The notes under the pieces: generated by a model
Told to the model about the DNA's origin: nothing
What the model saw: the letters and a program-made list of their open reading frames with translations, nothing else
The model's database searches: none
From: JANQOH01 sp965201115
GTDB taxonomy: Bacteria; Pseudomonadota; Alphaproteobacteria; UBA7887
Direction of reading: 5' to 3'
DNA length: 64,000 bases
NCBI GenBank assembly: GCA_965201115.1
Contig: OZ241745.1
Coordinates: 2,666,001-2,730,000, forward strand
Position numbers and translations under genes: made by a program
Part shown: piece by piece, positions 26,405-34,110 of the stretch
Position numbering within the stretch: position 1 is the stretch's first letter
How the letters are laid out: each line of letters starts with the position of its first letter

Positions 26405-28194
26405 CGGCCCGCGCCGTAGCCGCGCGGCGTGTACAGCCACTCCGTTCCCGCCGCCAGGCGCGTGGAGCGCGCGCCCACCAGAACCAGCGTCAGCATGTCG
26501 GCATCGTCGGCGCGGAGGGCGCCGAGCGCGGCGCGGCGCACCGTTTCTCCGCCGCGGCCGAGATTGCGCGCAAGCACCACCGGCGTTTCCGGCGCGCGGG
26601 CCGAGAGCAATATGTCGCGCGCCCGTTCGAGCCCGCCGCGCCGCCGCGCCGAGGCCGGGTTGTAAAGCGCAACGACGAAATCCGCGTCCGCAGCCGCCCG
26701 CAGCCGCTTCTCGATCGCGTCCCACGGCGTGAGCAGATCCGACAGCGAGATGGCGCAGAAATCGTGGCCCAGCGGCGCGCCGGCGCGCGCGGCCGCCGCC
26801 TGCAGCGCCGAAATCCCCGGCGCGACGGCGATGGCGATCCGCCGCCAGTCGGCGCGGTCTTCGCGGTCGAGGCATTCGAACACGAGCGACGCCATCGCAT
26901 AGACGCCCGGGTCGCCCGACGAAACGAGCGCCGCGGCGCGTCCGCCCGCCGCCAGATCGAGCGCCCGGCGCGCCCGCGCTTCCTCCGCGCCGATCGGGAA
27001 CGGATGCCGGCGCTGCCCCGGCGGCGGCGGGCCGAGAAGGTCGAGATACCCCGCATACCCCACGACATCGTCGGCGCCGGCGAGCGCCGCGTCGGCTTCC
27101 GGCGTGCGCCACGCCGCCGCGCCGGGGCCGAGGCCGACGATGGCAAGCCGGCCGCGCGGCGCGCCGACGGCGCGGGCGTCGATAACCCCCGGCGCGCGCG
27201 CCAGCGCCGCCGTGACGCGCCCGGCCACGCGCTTGGCGACCGCGAGCGCGCCGCCGGCGCCGGCGGCCGCCAGCGCCGCCGCTTCCGCCACGCCGTGACA
27301 GCCGACGGCGCGGAACACCGCCCGCGAAGGCGAGGCGAGGCGAGGCGTTTCGGCCTCCAGGCGCGCGGCGGGGAAAAACCGCGCCGGCGCGCCGAGGCGC
27401 TCCGCCACGGCGTGGACCGCCGGTTCGTCGGACTTCAAATCGAGCGAGACCGCGCAGGCGACCGCCGCGGCGTCCGCCCCCGCTTCGGCAAGCACAGATT
27501 CAGCCAGCGCGACCGCGGCTTCCGGCGGCGCGCCGCGTTCGCAGCCGACGCCGAGCGCCAGCCGGCGCGGGATATAGACCAGCCGGCGCGGCCCCGGCGC
27601 CGCGCAACGCTCGGCGACCGCGATTTCCAGCGCCCCGTTCTCGGCGAACGGCAGCGCGGTTTTCGCCAGCCACGGCGGCGGGTCGGCGCAACGGATGCGC
27701 GCCCCCGCCAGCAGTTCCGCCATGAACGCCCTGGCGTCTCCGGGGTTGGCGAGGGTCCACCCCGGCGGCGGTTCGTCGAGGGCGGCGCCGAAGCGGACGT
27801 CGCCCGCAGTCGTGATCGCCGCGCTCCCGCCGAGCGCCGCCGCCAGCCGCGCCGCCAGCCGGTTGCCGCCGCGATGCCCGCCCAGCAGCGGCACGGCGAA
27901 CGCGCCGTCGTCCGACACCGCGACGACCGGCGGCTCGGCGGTCTTGTCGGCGAGAAGCGGCGCCAGCGCGCGGATGAGAATGCCGGCGGCGCAGACGCCC
28001 ACAATCGGCGTCCCGGCGCGGAACAGCGCCGCCAGCGCGCCGGCGGGCGCGTCGAAGCGCGCGTCGGCGCCGTCGCATCCCGCCCGTCCGGCGGGCGCGT
28101 GGATGCGCGCGCCCTCCAGCGCCGCCGCCGCCCGCCGCGCCGTCGCCATGCCGCGCGCGCCGAGCGCGACGACTACCGGCGCGCCCGGCGCCAC
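26401..28194 (-). CDS. cobJ: CbiG-CobJ fusion: cobalamin protein CbiG and precorrin-3B C17-methyltransferase
   Basis: 597 residues with two parts. The first (about 1-320) is CbiG-like: GVCAAGILIRALAPLL, VSDDGAFAVPLLGGHRGGNRLA, and a C-terminal CobE/CbiG_C block with YIPRRLALGVGCERGAPPEA and LDLKSDEPAV. The second (about 350-597) is CobJ: LAIVGLGPGAAAWRTPEA, GYAGYLDLLGP, VSSGDPGVYAMASLV, AVAPGISALQAAAARAGAPLG and DFVVALYNPAS. CobJ contracts the ring by methylating C17. The GTG at 28194 was chosen as the start; it lies just before VALGARG and overlaps cobI by 22 bases. CbiG-CobJ fusions are known in Alphaproteobacteria, and no frameshift is seen in the junction. Confidence 0.9.
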   Translation of the reverse strand: MAPGAPVVVALGARGMATARRAAAALEGARIHAPAGRAGCDGADARFDAPAGALAALFRAGTPIVGVCAAGILIRALAPLLADKTAEPPVVAVSDDGAFAVPLLGGHRGGNRLAARLAAALGGSAAITTAGDVRFGAALDEPPPGWTLANPGDARAFMAELLAGARIRCADPPPWLAKTALPFAENGALEIAVAERCAAPGPRRLVYIPRRLALGVGCERGAPPEAAVALAESVLAEAGADAAAVACAVSLDLKSDEPAVHAVAERLGAPARFFPAARLEAETPRLASPSRAVFRAVGCHGVAEAAALAAAGAGGALAVAKRVAGRVTAALARAPGVIDARAVGAPRGRLAIVGLGPGAAAWRTPEADAALAGADDVVGYAGYLDLLGPPPPGQRRHPFPIGAEEARARRALDLAAGGRAAALVSSGDPGVYAMASLVFECLDREDRADWRRIAIAVAPGISALQAAAARAGAPLGHDFCAISLSDLLTPWDAIEKRLRAAADADFVVALYNPASARRRGGLERARDILLSARAPETPVVLARNLGRGGETVRRAALGALRADDADMLTLVLVGARSTRLAAGTEWLYTPRGYGAGR

Positions 28195-28886
28195 GCCGCC
28201 CCGCGCCGGTGCGCCAGCACCATCGAGAAATAGGGCGCGCGCGCCGTGTCCGCCTCCGCGAAGGACGATATGCGCTCGTTCGCCATGGTTCCGTGTTCGA
28301 TGTAACGCGCGTGCGCGGTCAGGCCGAGCGCATCGAGGGCGCGGCGCACCTTGGCGGCGTGGCGGCCGAGCTTGACGATGGCGACGGCGTCGGCGGCGGC
28401 GACCCGGCGCGCGAGGTCGTCCTCGTCCAGCCCGGCGGGGATCACGCTCAGCACGTCGTTGCTCGCCGCCAGCGGCGCGCCCGCGCGCGCCGCGCACGCC
28501 GTCACCGACGACACCCCCGGCACGACCTCCACCCGGACCCGCCCCGCCAGGCGCGCGAACAGATACATGAACGACCCGTACAGAAACGGGTCGCCTTCGC
28601 ACAGCACCGCGACATCGCCGCCGGCGCCGGCGCGCGCCGCGATCCGGTCCGCCGCCCGGTCGTACACATCGGCGGGAAACCGCGCCGCCGTCACCGGTAT
28701 GCGCACCGCCATTTCCTCGCGCCCCGGTTCGAGATGCGGCGCGACGATGGCGCGCGTCAGGCTCTCCCCCGTTTCCGGCGCGGGCCAGACGACCAGCGCC
28801 GCCGCGCGCAGCAGCCGCAGCGCCTTGAGGGTGATGAGTTCAGGGTCGCCCGGGCCGACGCCCAGCGCATAAACCGTTCCCGTCAC
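28173..28886 (-). CDS. cobI: Precorrin-2 C20-methyltransferase
   Basis: 237-residue AdoMet-dependent methylase producing precorrin-3A. It begins VYALGVGPGDPELITLKALR, followed by LCEGDPFLYGSFMYLFARL and VVPGVSSVTACAARAGAPLA, and the CobI/CbiL-specific block LGRHAAKVRRALDALGL with MANERIS near the end. The GTG start at 28886 overlaps the cobL stop in GTGA. The 3' end runs 22 bases into the start of the next gene. Confidence 0.93.
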   Translation of the reverse strand: MTGTVYALGVGPGDPELITLKALRLLRAAALVVWPAPETGESLTRAIVAPHLEPGREEMAVRIPVTAARFPADVYDRAADRIAARAGAGGDVAVLCEGDPFLYGSFMYLFARLAGRVRVEVVPGVSSVTACAARAGAPLAASNDVLSVIPAGLDEDDLARRVAAADAVAIVKLGRHAAKVRRALDALGLTAHARYIEHGTMANERISSFAEADTARAPYFSMVLAHRRGAAWRRARR

Positions 28887-30094
28887 GGCGCGCTCTGCGC
28901 GAGTTGCGTCACCGGGCGGAGAGCCCGCCAGGCGAGGCCGCCGCCGCCGATGGGCTCGGCGCGCGCAACCGCGATCCGCGTCAGCGTTCCGCCCGCCCGC
29001 GCGCGTTCGGCCAGCAGGCGCGCCTCGCCCGCCACCGTAACCGCGTTCGCCACCAGCCGCCCGCCGGGGCGCAGAGCCGCGCGGACGGCGTCCCAGATCG
29101 CGCCGTCGGCCGCGCCGCCGCCGATGAACGCCGCGTCGGGCGCCTCCAGCCCCGCGAGCGCCGCGGGCGCGGCGCCGACCGCGACCTTCAGGCGCGGCGC
29201 GCCCAGCGCCCCGGCGTTGCGGCGGATGCGCGCGGCGCGCCTCGGGTCGCGCTCGATCGCCACGGCGCGGCAGTGCCGGTGCGCGCGCAGCCACTCGATG
29301 GCGACCGAGCCGGCTCCCGCGCCGATGTCCCAGAGCAGCGCGCCCGGCGCCGGCGCCAGCGCGGCCAGCGTCGCCGCGCGCGTCTCGCGTTTCGTGAGCT
29401 GCCCGTCGTGTTCGTAGGCCTCGTCGGCCAAGCCGGGCGCGCAGGGCAGCCCCTCCGCGCCCGCGCACTCCACCGCCACGGTGTTGAGATCGGCGAACGG
29501 CCCGCGCGGCCCGTCGGCGGCGCGGAACGACGAAATCCGCTCCCGCGCGCCGCCCATACGTTCGAGCGCCGTGACCGCGCTGGCGCCGAACCCGCGCGCG
29601 GAGAGATAGCGCGCGACCGCGCCCGGCGTCGTCCCGTCGCGGCTCAGCGCGAGAATCCGCGCGCCGGGATGGAGATACGCGCCGATCGCCTCCACGGCGC
29701 GTTCGGGCGCCGCGCCATGCAGGCTCAGCGTTTCCGTTTCCGCGCGCGGCCAGCCGAGCGCGGCGCAGGCCAGCGCGAAGGCGTCCGGCGCGGGTACCGC
29801 GACCATCTCGCCGCGCGGAACCCGCCGCGCCAGCGCCGCCCCGATCCCGTAATGCATGGGGTCGCCCGTGGCCAGCACGCACACCGCGCGCGGCTTCATG
29901 CCGAGTATCGTCCCGACAAGAGCCTCGGGCGGGCGCGGCCACGCGAGGCGCGGGCGCCCGTCATCGGGTACCGCCGCCAAGTGCCGCGGCGCGCCCGCCA
30001 GCGTTTCGGCGGCGTCGAGCAGCCCGCGCGCCCGGCGTCCGAGGCCCTCGAGCCCGTCCTCGCCCAGGCCAACGACAGCGAGCCACGCGCTCAC
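28883..30094 (-). CDS. cobL: Precorrin-6Y C5,15-methyltransferase (decarboxylating)
   Basis: 403 residues, bifunctional. The N-terminal CbiE-like methylase domain (AVVGLGEDGLEGL, VLATGDPMHYGIGAAL, ISSFRAADGP) is fused to a C-terminal CbiT-like Rossmann methylase (LTKRETRAATLAALAP, LLWDIGAGAGSVAIEWLR, AIERDPRRAARIRRNA, FIGGG), the arrangement usual for CobL. The protein methylates C5 and C15 and decarboxylates the C12 acetate. The GTG start at 30094 overlaps the cobH stop in GTGA. Confidence 0.94.
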   Translation of the reverse strand: MSAWLAVVGLGEDGLEGLGRRARGLLDAAETLAGAPRHLAAVPDDGRPRLAWPRPPEALVGTILGMKPRAVCVLATGDPMHYGIGAALARRVPRGEMVAVPAPDAFALACAALGWPRAETETLSLHGAAPERAVEAIGAYLHPGARILALSRDGTTPGAVARYLSARGFGASAVTALERMGGARERISSFRAADGPRGPFADLNTVAVECAGAEGLPCAPGLADEAYEHDGQLTKRETRAATLAALAPAPGALLWDIGAGAGSVAIEWLRAHRHCRAVAIERDPRRAARIRRNAGALGAPRLKVAVGAAPAALAGLEAPDAAFIGGGAADGAIWDAVRAALRPGGRLVANAVTVAGEARLLAERARAGGTLTRIAVARAEPIGGGGLAWRALRPVTQLAQSAP

Positions 30095-30699
30095 GGGCCG
30101 TCCGCGCTCACGGCGTTGATGGCGGCGGCGGCCAGCGCGCTTCCGCCGCGGCGGCCGCGCAGCGTCAGATACGGCGCGCGGAACGGCGCGTCGCACAGCG
30201 CCTGTTTCGCTTCCGCCGCGCCCACGAAGCCCACGGGAAACGCGAAAATCGCCGCCGGGCGCGCCGGCTCTTCCGCCAGCAGCTCCAGCAGGCGGAACAG
30301 CGCCGTCGGCGCCGAGCCGATCGCCACGACCGCGCCCGCGAGCCGAGGCCGCCACAGATCGACCGCCGCCGCCGACCGCGCGACCCCGCCCCCGCACGGC
30401 GCCTCGTCGAGCGTGCAGATAACCGCGTTGTCCGCCGGCAGCCGGCGGCGCGCGATGCCCGCCGCGGTCATGCGCCCATCGACCAGGATCGGCGCGCCGG
30501 CGGCCAGCGCCGCGCGCGCCGCCGCCGCCGCGTCTCCGTCCCACGCCAAGTCCGCCGTAATGTCTGGCATGCCGCAGGCGTGAACCAGCCGCTCCGCCGC
30601 CGCCGCCAGGGAAGGCGGCAGCGCGCGGAAATCGGCTTCCGCCCGCACGATCGCGAACGAACGGCGGTAGATTTCCGCCGGGTCGCGCAGCCAGCTCAT
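30091..30699 (-). CDS. cobH: Precorrin-8X methylmutase
   Basis: 202 residues; moves the methyl group from C11 to C12 to form hydrogenobyrinate. Diagnostic residues: YRRSFAIVRAEAD, the catalytic His40 in RLVHACGMPDI, ILVDGRMTAAGI, AVVAIGSAPTALFRLLEL and FPVGFVGAAEAKQAL. The ATG at 30699 follows the cbiX stop after a single base, with GATGAG as a Shine-Dalgarno overlap. Confidence 0.94.
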   Translation of the reverse strand: MSWLRDPAEIYRRSFAIVRAEADFRALPPSLAAAAERLVHACGMPDITADLAWDGDAAAAARAALAAGAPILVDGRMTAAGIARRRLPADNAVICTLDEAPCGGGVARSAAAVDLWRPRLAGAVVAIGSAPTALFRLLELLAEEPARPAAIFAFPVGFVGAAEAKQALCDAPFRAPYLTLRGRRGGSALAAAAINAVSADGP

Positions 30700-30700
30700 C

Positions 30701-31699
30701 TCATCGCCCGTTTTCGCGCGCCGCCGCCGCGCCCGCCGGGCCCAGCGGATGCGCGCGGTGCGGGTAGGGGTGGTGGGTATGCGCATGCGCGCCGGCCTGC
30801 GCGCCGCCCGCGCCCACGCCTTCGACATGATGGTGATGGCCCGCCTGCGGCAGCCCGACTTCGTCCTCGAACCCCACCATGCGCTCGCGATACTTGCACA
30901 ACCGGCAGTTCATGGCGTTGAAGCCGTCGGCGATTTCCAGCGCACGCTCGGCGAAGACGTCCAGCACCGCGGGATGGTCGTTGAGATACGGCGCCTTGAC
31001 GAACTCGATCTCCGGATGGCGCGCCGCCGCCGCGTCCGCCGCCGCGTAAATCCGCTTGACCAAAACGCCCGTGAACAGGAAATACGGGAACACGACCACG
31101 CGCCGGTAGCCCAGCTGCGCCACGTGCTCCAGCGCCGGCCCGACGACCGGAAAGGTCACGCCGGAATAGGCCGTCTCGCCCCATCCCAGGCCCAGGCCTT
31201 CCCAGATCAGCCGCATGACCTTGGCGATATTGGCGTTCGCGTCCGGGTCCGAGGCGCCGCGCCCGACGACCACGAGCGCAGTGTCGCCGCGCGAGACCCC
31301 GTTTCCGGCGGCCGCCAGCGCGCTTTCGACGCGCTCCGCCGCGGCGCGGATCAGTTTGAGATCGAAGCCCAGTTCGCGCGCATATTCCACCGGCGGCCCG
31401 TCATGCTCCGCCGCCCAGGCGTTCAGCGCCGAGGGGATGTCGTTTTTCGCATGGCCGGCGGCAAACAACATGCCGGGAACCGCGAAAATGCGCGCCGCCC
31501 CCGCGCGGCGCAGCGCGTCGAGCCCGTCGCGGATAATCGGCCGGGCGAATTCGAGATATCCGGATTCGACCGGGCAATCGGGAAGCCGCTTCGCAACCCC
31601 CCGCGCAACCGCCGCGAACTCCGCGACCGCTTGGGCGTCGCGGCTTCCGTGACCGCAGATCATTACGCCGGTCTTGCCGCCCGCCGCCCCGTGCTTCAT
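30701..31699 (-). CDS. cbiX: Sirohydrochlorin/precorrin cobaltochelatase CbiX, long form
   Basis: 332 residues. The first chelatase half carries the metal-site histidine in CGHGSRD (His17) and a second His near FAAGHAKNDIPSAL; a second half begins about VVVGRGASDPDANANIAKVMR. The MxCxxC motif MNCRLC (263-268) matches the Fe-S motif described for the long CbiX of Bacillus megaterium. The tail is strongly histidine-rich (GHHHHVEG, AHAHTHHPYPHRAH), probably for cobalt storage or delivery. It is the first gene of the operon; the ATG at 31699 has a GGAGCGAG ribosome-binding site. A cobaltochelatase in an operon with CobI/J/L/M/H leaves open whether cobalt enters early or late. Confidence 0.9.
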   Translation of the reverse strand: MKHGAAGGKTGVMICGHGSRDAQAVAEFAAVARGVAKRLPDCPVESGYLEFARPIIRDGLDALRRAGAARIFAVPGMLFAAGHAKNDIPSALNAWAAEHDGPPVEYARELGFDLKLIRAAAERVESALAAAGNGVSRGDTALVVVGRGASDPDANANIAKVMRLIWEGLGLGWGETAYSGVTFPVVGPALEHVAQLGYRRVVVFPYFLFTGVLVKRIYAAADAAAARHPEIEFVKAPYLNDHPAVLDVFAERALEIADGFNAMNCRLCKYRERMVGFEDEVGLPQAGHHHHVEGVGAGGAQAGAHAHTHHPYPHRAHPLGPAGAAAARENGR

Positions 31700-32237
31700 G
31701 GTCTCGCTCCGCGCCCGCGCCGGCCCCGCGCGCCGACAAGGGGCTTCTAGCACGGCCGCGCGCCGCGCGCGCCAACGCAATCGCTTTCCAGGCGTCGCGG
31801 CAGACTTCCGCGCGCCGCGAAACGATGGCCCGCGCCCGAACCGAATTGTCTGGGCAACACCCTGTTTTCTCTCTATAATGTTCGCATGACAGTCGTTCTT
31901 CCCGCCGCGCGTGCCGGCCGCGCCGCGAACGCGGCCCGCCCACCGGGGGGCGAGCTCGGCAGATCCCCGCGAAACCCCGCAGATCCCGGCAAACCGCTCC
32001 CGCCCGGCCGTCGCCGAGCCGCGGTCGGGAACGCCCCGAAAAGCGATCGCCCGCCGCGCGCGGCGCCGCATGGCGCGCAGGGCCCGCCATGCTACGATGG
32101 GCGCCGCGGCACGCGCCCGTTCGCCCGGCGGCGCGGGGAAGCGGTTGACGCCGCCGCCCGCCGCGCGTAAGAACGAATTGAGAATTCGATTCGCCCGCCG
32201 CGCGGCGAAACCTGCAACTCGCGAGGCGGTCCCGGTC
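31700..32237. promoter_or_regulatory. Divergent intergenic region between the cob operon and the HD-protein gene
   Basis: 538 bp with no convincing gene. A consensus -10 (TATAAT at 31874-31879, plus strand) stands in an AT-rich patch in otherwise GC-rich sequence and could serve the HD-protein gene, but no -35 at 16-18 bp spacing was found and the leader would be about 350 bases. On the minus strand, upstream of cbiX, a short stretch CGGAAGTCTGCCGC is palindromic. A full cobalamin riboswitch was not seen. Confidence 0.45.
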
Positions 32238-33569
32238 ATGGCCCAATTCGTCCACGAGATCAGGGACCCGATCCATGCGTTTATCCGCCTCGACAACGAC
32301 GAGCGCCGGGTACTGGACTCGCGCCCGCTCCAGCGGCTGCGCCACATTCACCAGCTCGCCATGACATGGCTCGTCTATCCGGGCGCCACGCATCGCCGAT
32401 TCGAGCATTCGCTCGGCGTCATGGAGCTCGCGGGCCGCGTGTACGACGTCGTTACGGATCCGCTGAACGTCAGCGACGATATGCGGCGCGTGCTGGAGCC
32501 CCTTTCCGATCGCGCCGGCCACGTCTATTGGCGGCGCGCGGTGCGCATGGCCGCGCTCTGCCACGACATCGGCCACCTGCCGTTTTCGCATGCGGCCGAG
32601 AAAGAACTCCTGCCCGAAGGTTGGGACCACGAACGATTGACGCGCTGCCTCATCTCAAGCCGCGAGATGAACGACATCTGGAAATCGATGAAACCGCCTC
32701 TTGTCGATACCGACATATTGAAGCTTGCGGTGGGTCCGGATAAAGCGGAAGATATGGAATTTACGAACTGGGAAGAGCTCATGGCCGAAATTATTGTCGG
32801 CGACGCTTTCGGGGTGGACCGCATGGACTATCTGTTGCGCGATTCGCATCACGCGGGCGTTGCATACGGGCAGTTCGACCGTTACAGGCTTATCGACACG
32901 TTACGCATTCTCCCGGCAGTACAGGAGGGAAAAAAGACAGACTTCAGGAAGCCGACCATGGGCATGGAAGAAGGCGGCATACAGTCTGCCGAAGCTCTGG
33001 CCCTAGCCAGATACTTCATGTACTCGCAGGTCTATTTTCATCATGTGCGCAGAATGTACGATATTCACCTGAAGGATTTTCTGAATGTTTCGCTGCCCGG
33101 CGGCCGCTTCCCGACGGATACGGAACGACATCTGCAAACGACCGACAGCGGAATCGCCGACGCCCTGTGGCGCGCGGCCTTCGACAAGGACCGGGCAGGC
33201 CATATTCATGCGCGCAGAATTGTAAGGCGAGAGCATTTCCAACTCGTTTACCAGAGAAATTCGGAGGATATAAAAATAAACCCCGAGCCCGGTGCGTCTG
33301 CATACAAAAAATTGGCCGAAGAATACGGAACGGAATCGGTGCGGCACGACTTTTACAAACAAGCGAATCGCGTCGCCAACTTTCCCGTAAGATTGCGCGA
33401 CGGCGCGATCGTCTCGTCTCTCGGCATGTCCGAGACCCTGCGCAACGTACCCGCGGTGACAATCGACCGAATTTTCGCCGATCGAGGCATCGCCGCCAAG
33501 ACGCGCGATCGTGTAAACCGCGATCGCGCCGAACTCATAAAGCCGGAAAAGGAGGAGGACGATGGATAG
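32238..33569 (+). CDS. HD-superfamily phosphohydrolase (COG1078/YwfO-like, dNTPase-type)
   Basis: 443 residues. The metal-binding HD residues are readable: HRRFEHSLGVMELA (His56), ALCHDIGHLPFSHAAE (His109, Asp110) and GDAFGVDRMDYLLRDS (Asp about 194-197). The opening VHEIRDPIHAFIRLDNDER is the usual start of SAMHD1/YwfO-like proteins, which hydrolyse (d)NTPs. The start was set at 32238 because the sequence upstream is Arg/Pro low-complexity. It overlaps the following YwgA-like gene by 8 bases. Codon use in the second half is AT-richer than the surroundings, suggesting acquisition. A role in nucleotide-depletion defence is possible; housekeeping nucleotide metabolism is the alternative. Confidence 0.85.
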   Translation: MAQFVHEIRDPIHAFIRLDNDERRVLDSRPLQRLRHIHQLAMTWLVYPGATHRRFEHSLGVMELAGRVYDVVTDPLNVSDDMRRVLEPLSDRAGHVYWRRAVRMAALCHDIGHLPFSHAAEKELLPEGWDHERLTRCLISSREMNDIWKSMKPPLVDTDILKLAVGPDKAEDMEFTNWEELMAEIIVGDAFGVDRMDYLLRDSHHAGVAYGQFDRYRLIDTLRILPAVQEGKKTDFRKPTMGMEEGGIQSAEALALARYFMYSQVYFHHVRRMYDIHLKDFLNVSLPGGRFPTDTERHLQTTDSGIADALWRAAFDKDRAGHIHARRIVRREHFQLVYQRNSEDIKINPEPGASAYKKLAEEYGTESVRHDFYKQANRVANFPVRLRDGAIVSSLGMSETLRNVPAVTIDRIFADRGIAAKTRDRVNRDRAELIKPEKEEDDG

Positions 33570-34110
33570 CTTGCGACGGATGGCGCTGCTCACGCGGCTG
33601 ATCGGCGAGCTGAGAGAAAACGGCAGCTGGTGCGGCGAAACCCACGTGCAAAAGGCGGCCTATTTCGCGAAAGCCGTCGCGCGGGTCGATATGGGCCACG
33701 ACTTCGTTCTGTACATGTACGGACCGTTCTCGTTCGATCTGCGAGCCGACCTGACGGCGTTGCGGGCGGACGGAATAACCGAGTTCGAAATCGTGTACCC
33801 ATACGGTCCCCGGATCGCCACGACAAGCCAGGCCGAATACATCCAGGGCCTGTACCCGAAGACCGTCGCGAAATACGAGAGCGGACTGGCGTTCGTCGCA
33901 AAAAAACTCGGCGGCAAGGACGTGGCCGAGCTGGAGCGCGTCGGAACCGGCTTGTTTCTCTCCCGGAAGATGGAAACCGGCGCCAAGGCCGTGGACGTCG
34001 CCGACCGAATGACGAAGCTGAAGCCGCACATAACGTCGTCGGAGGCAATGGCAGGCGTTCGCGAAGCGCGCGCCATCGAGGCCGACGCCCGCATGGCGTT
34101 CCCCTCGTGA
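33562..34110 (+). CDS. YwgA/Panacea-like small protein, partner of the HD phosphohydrolase
   Basis: 182 residues. Signature-like features are THVQKAAYFAKAV and YMYGPFSFDLRADLTAL; the helix with LQK/VQK followed by YGPFS is shared by YwgA and the wider DUF4065 (SocA-like, Panacea) antitoxin superfamily. In Bacillus subtilis, ywgA lies beside the HD protein ywfO, and the same HD plus YwgA pairing appears here with an 8-base overlap. This conserved adjacency suggests a functional unit, perhaps an effector and its regulator. Biochemical role unknown. The ATG at 33562 has a GGAGGAGG ribosome-binding site inside the upstream gene. Confidence 0.7.
   Translation: MDSLRRMALLTRLIGELRENGSWCGETHVQKAAYFAKAVARVDMGHDFVLYMYGPFSFDLRADLTALRADGITEFEIVYPYGPRIATTSQAEYIQGLYPKTVAKYESGLAFVAKKLGGKDVAELERVGTGLFLSRKMETGAKAVDVADRMTKLKPHITSSEAMAGVREARAIEADARMAFPS

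Noticed and set aside
31700..31900. Cobalamin riboswitch upstream of cbiX
   Set aside because: A short stretch (GGAAGTCTGCC) recalls the B12 box, but the other conserved elements (the GGGAA and CCGC-ACTGT core) were not found.
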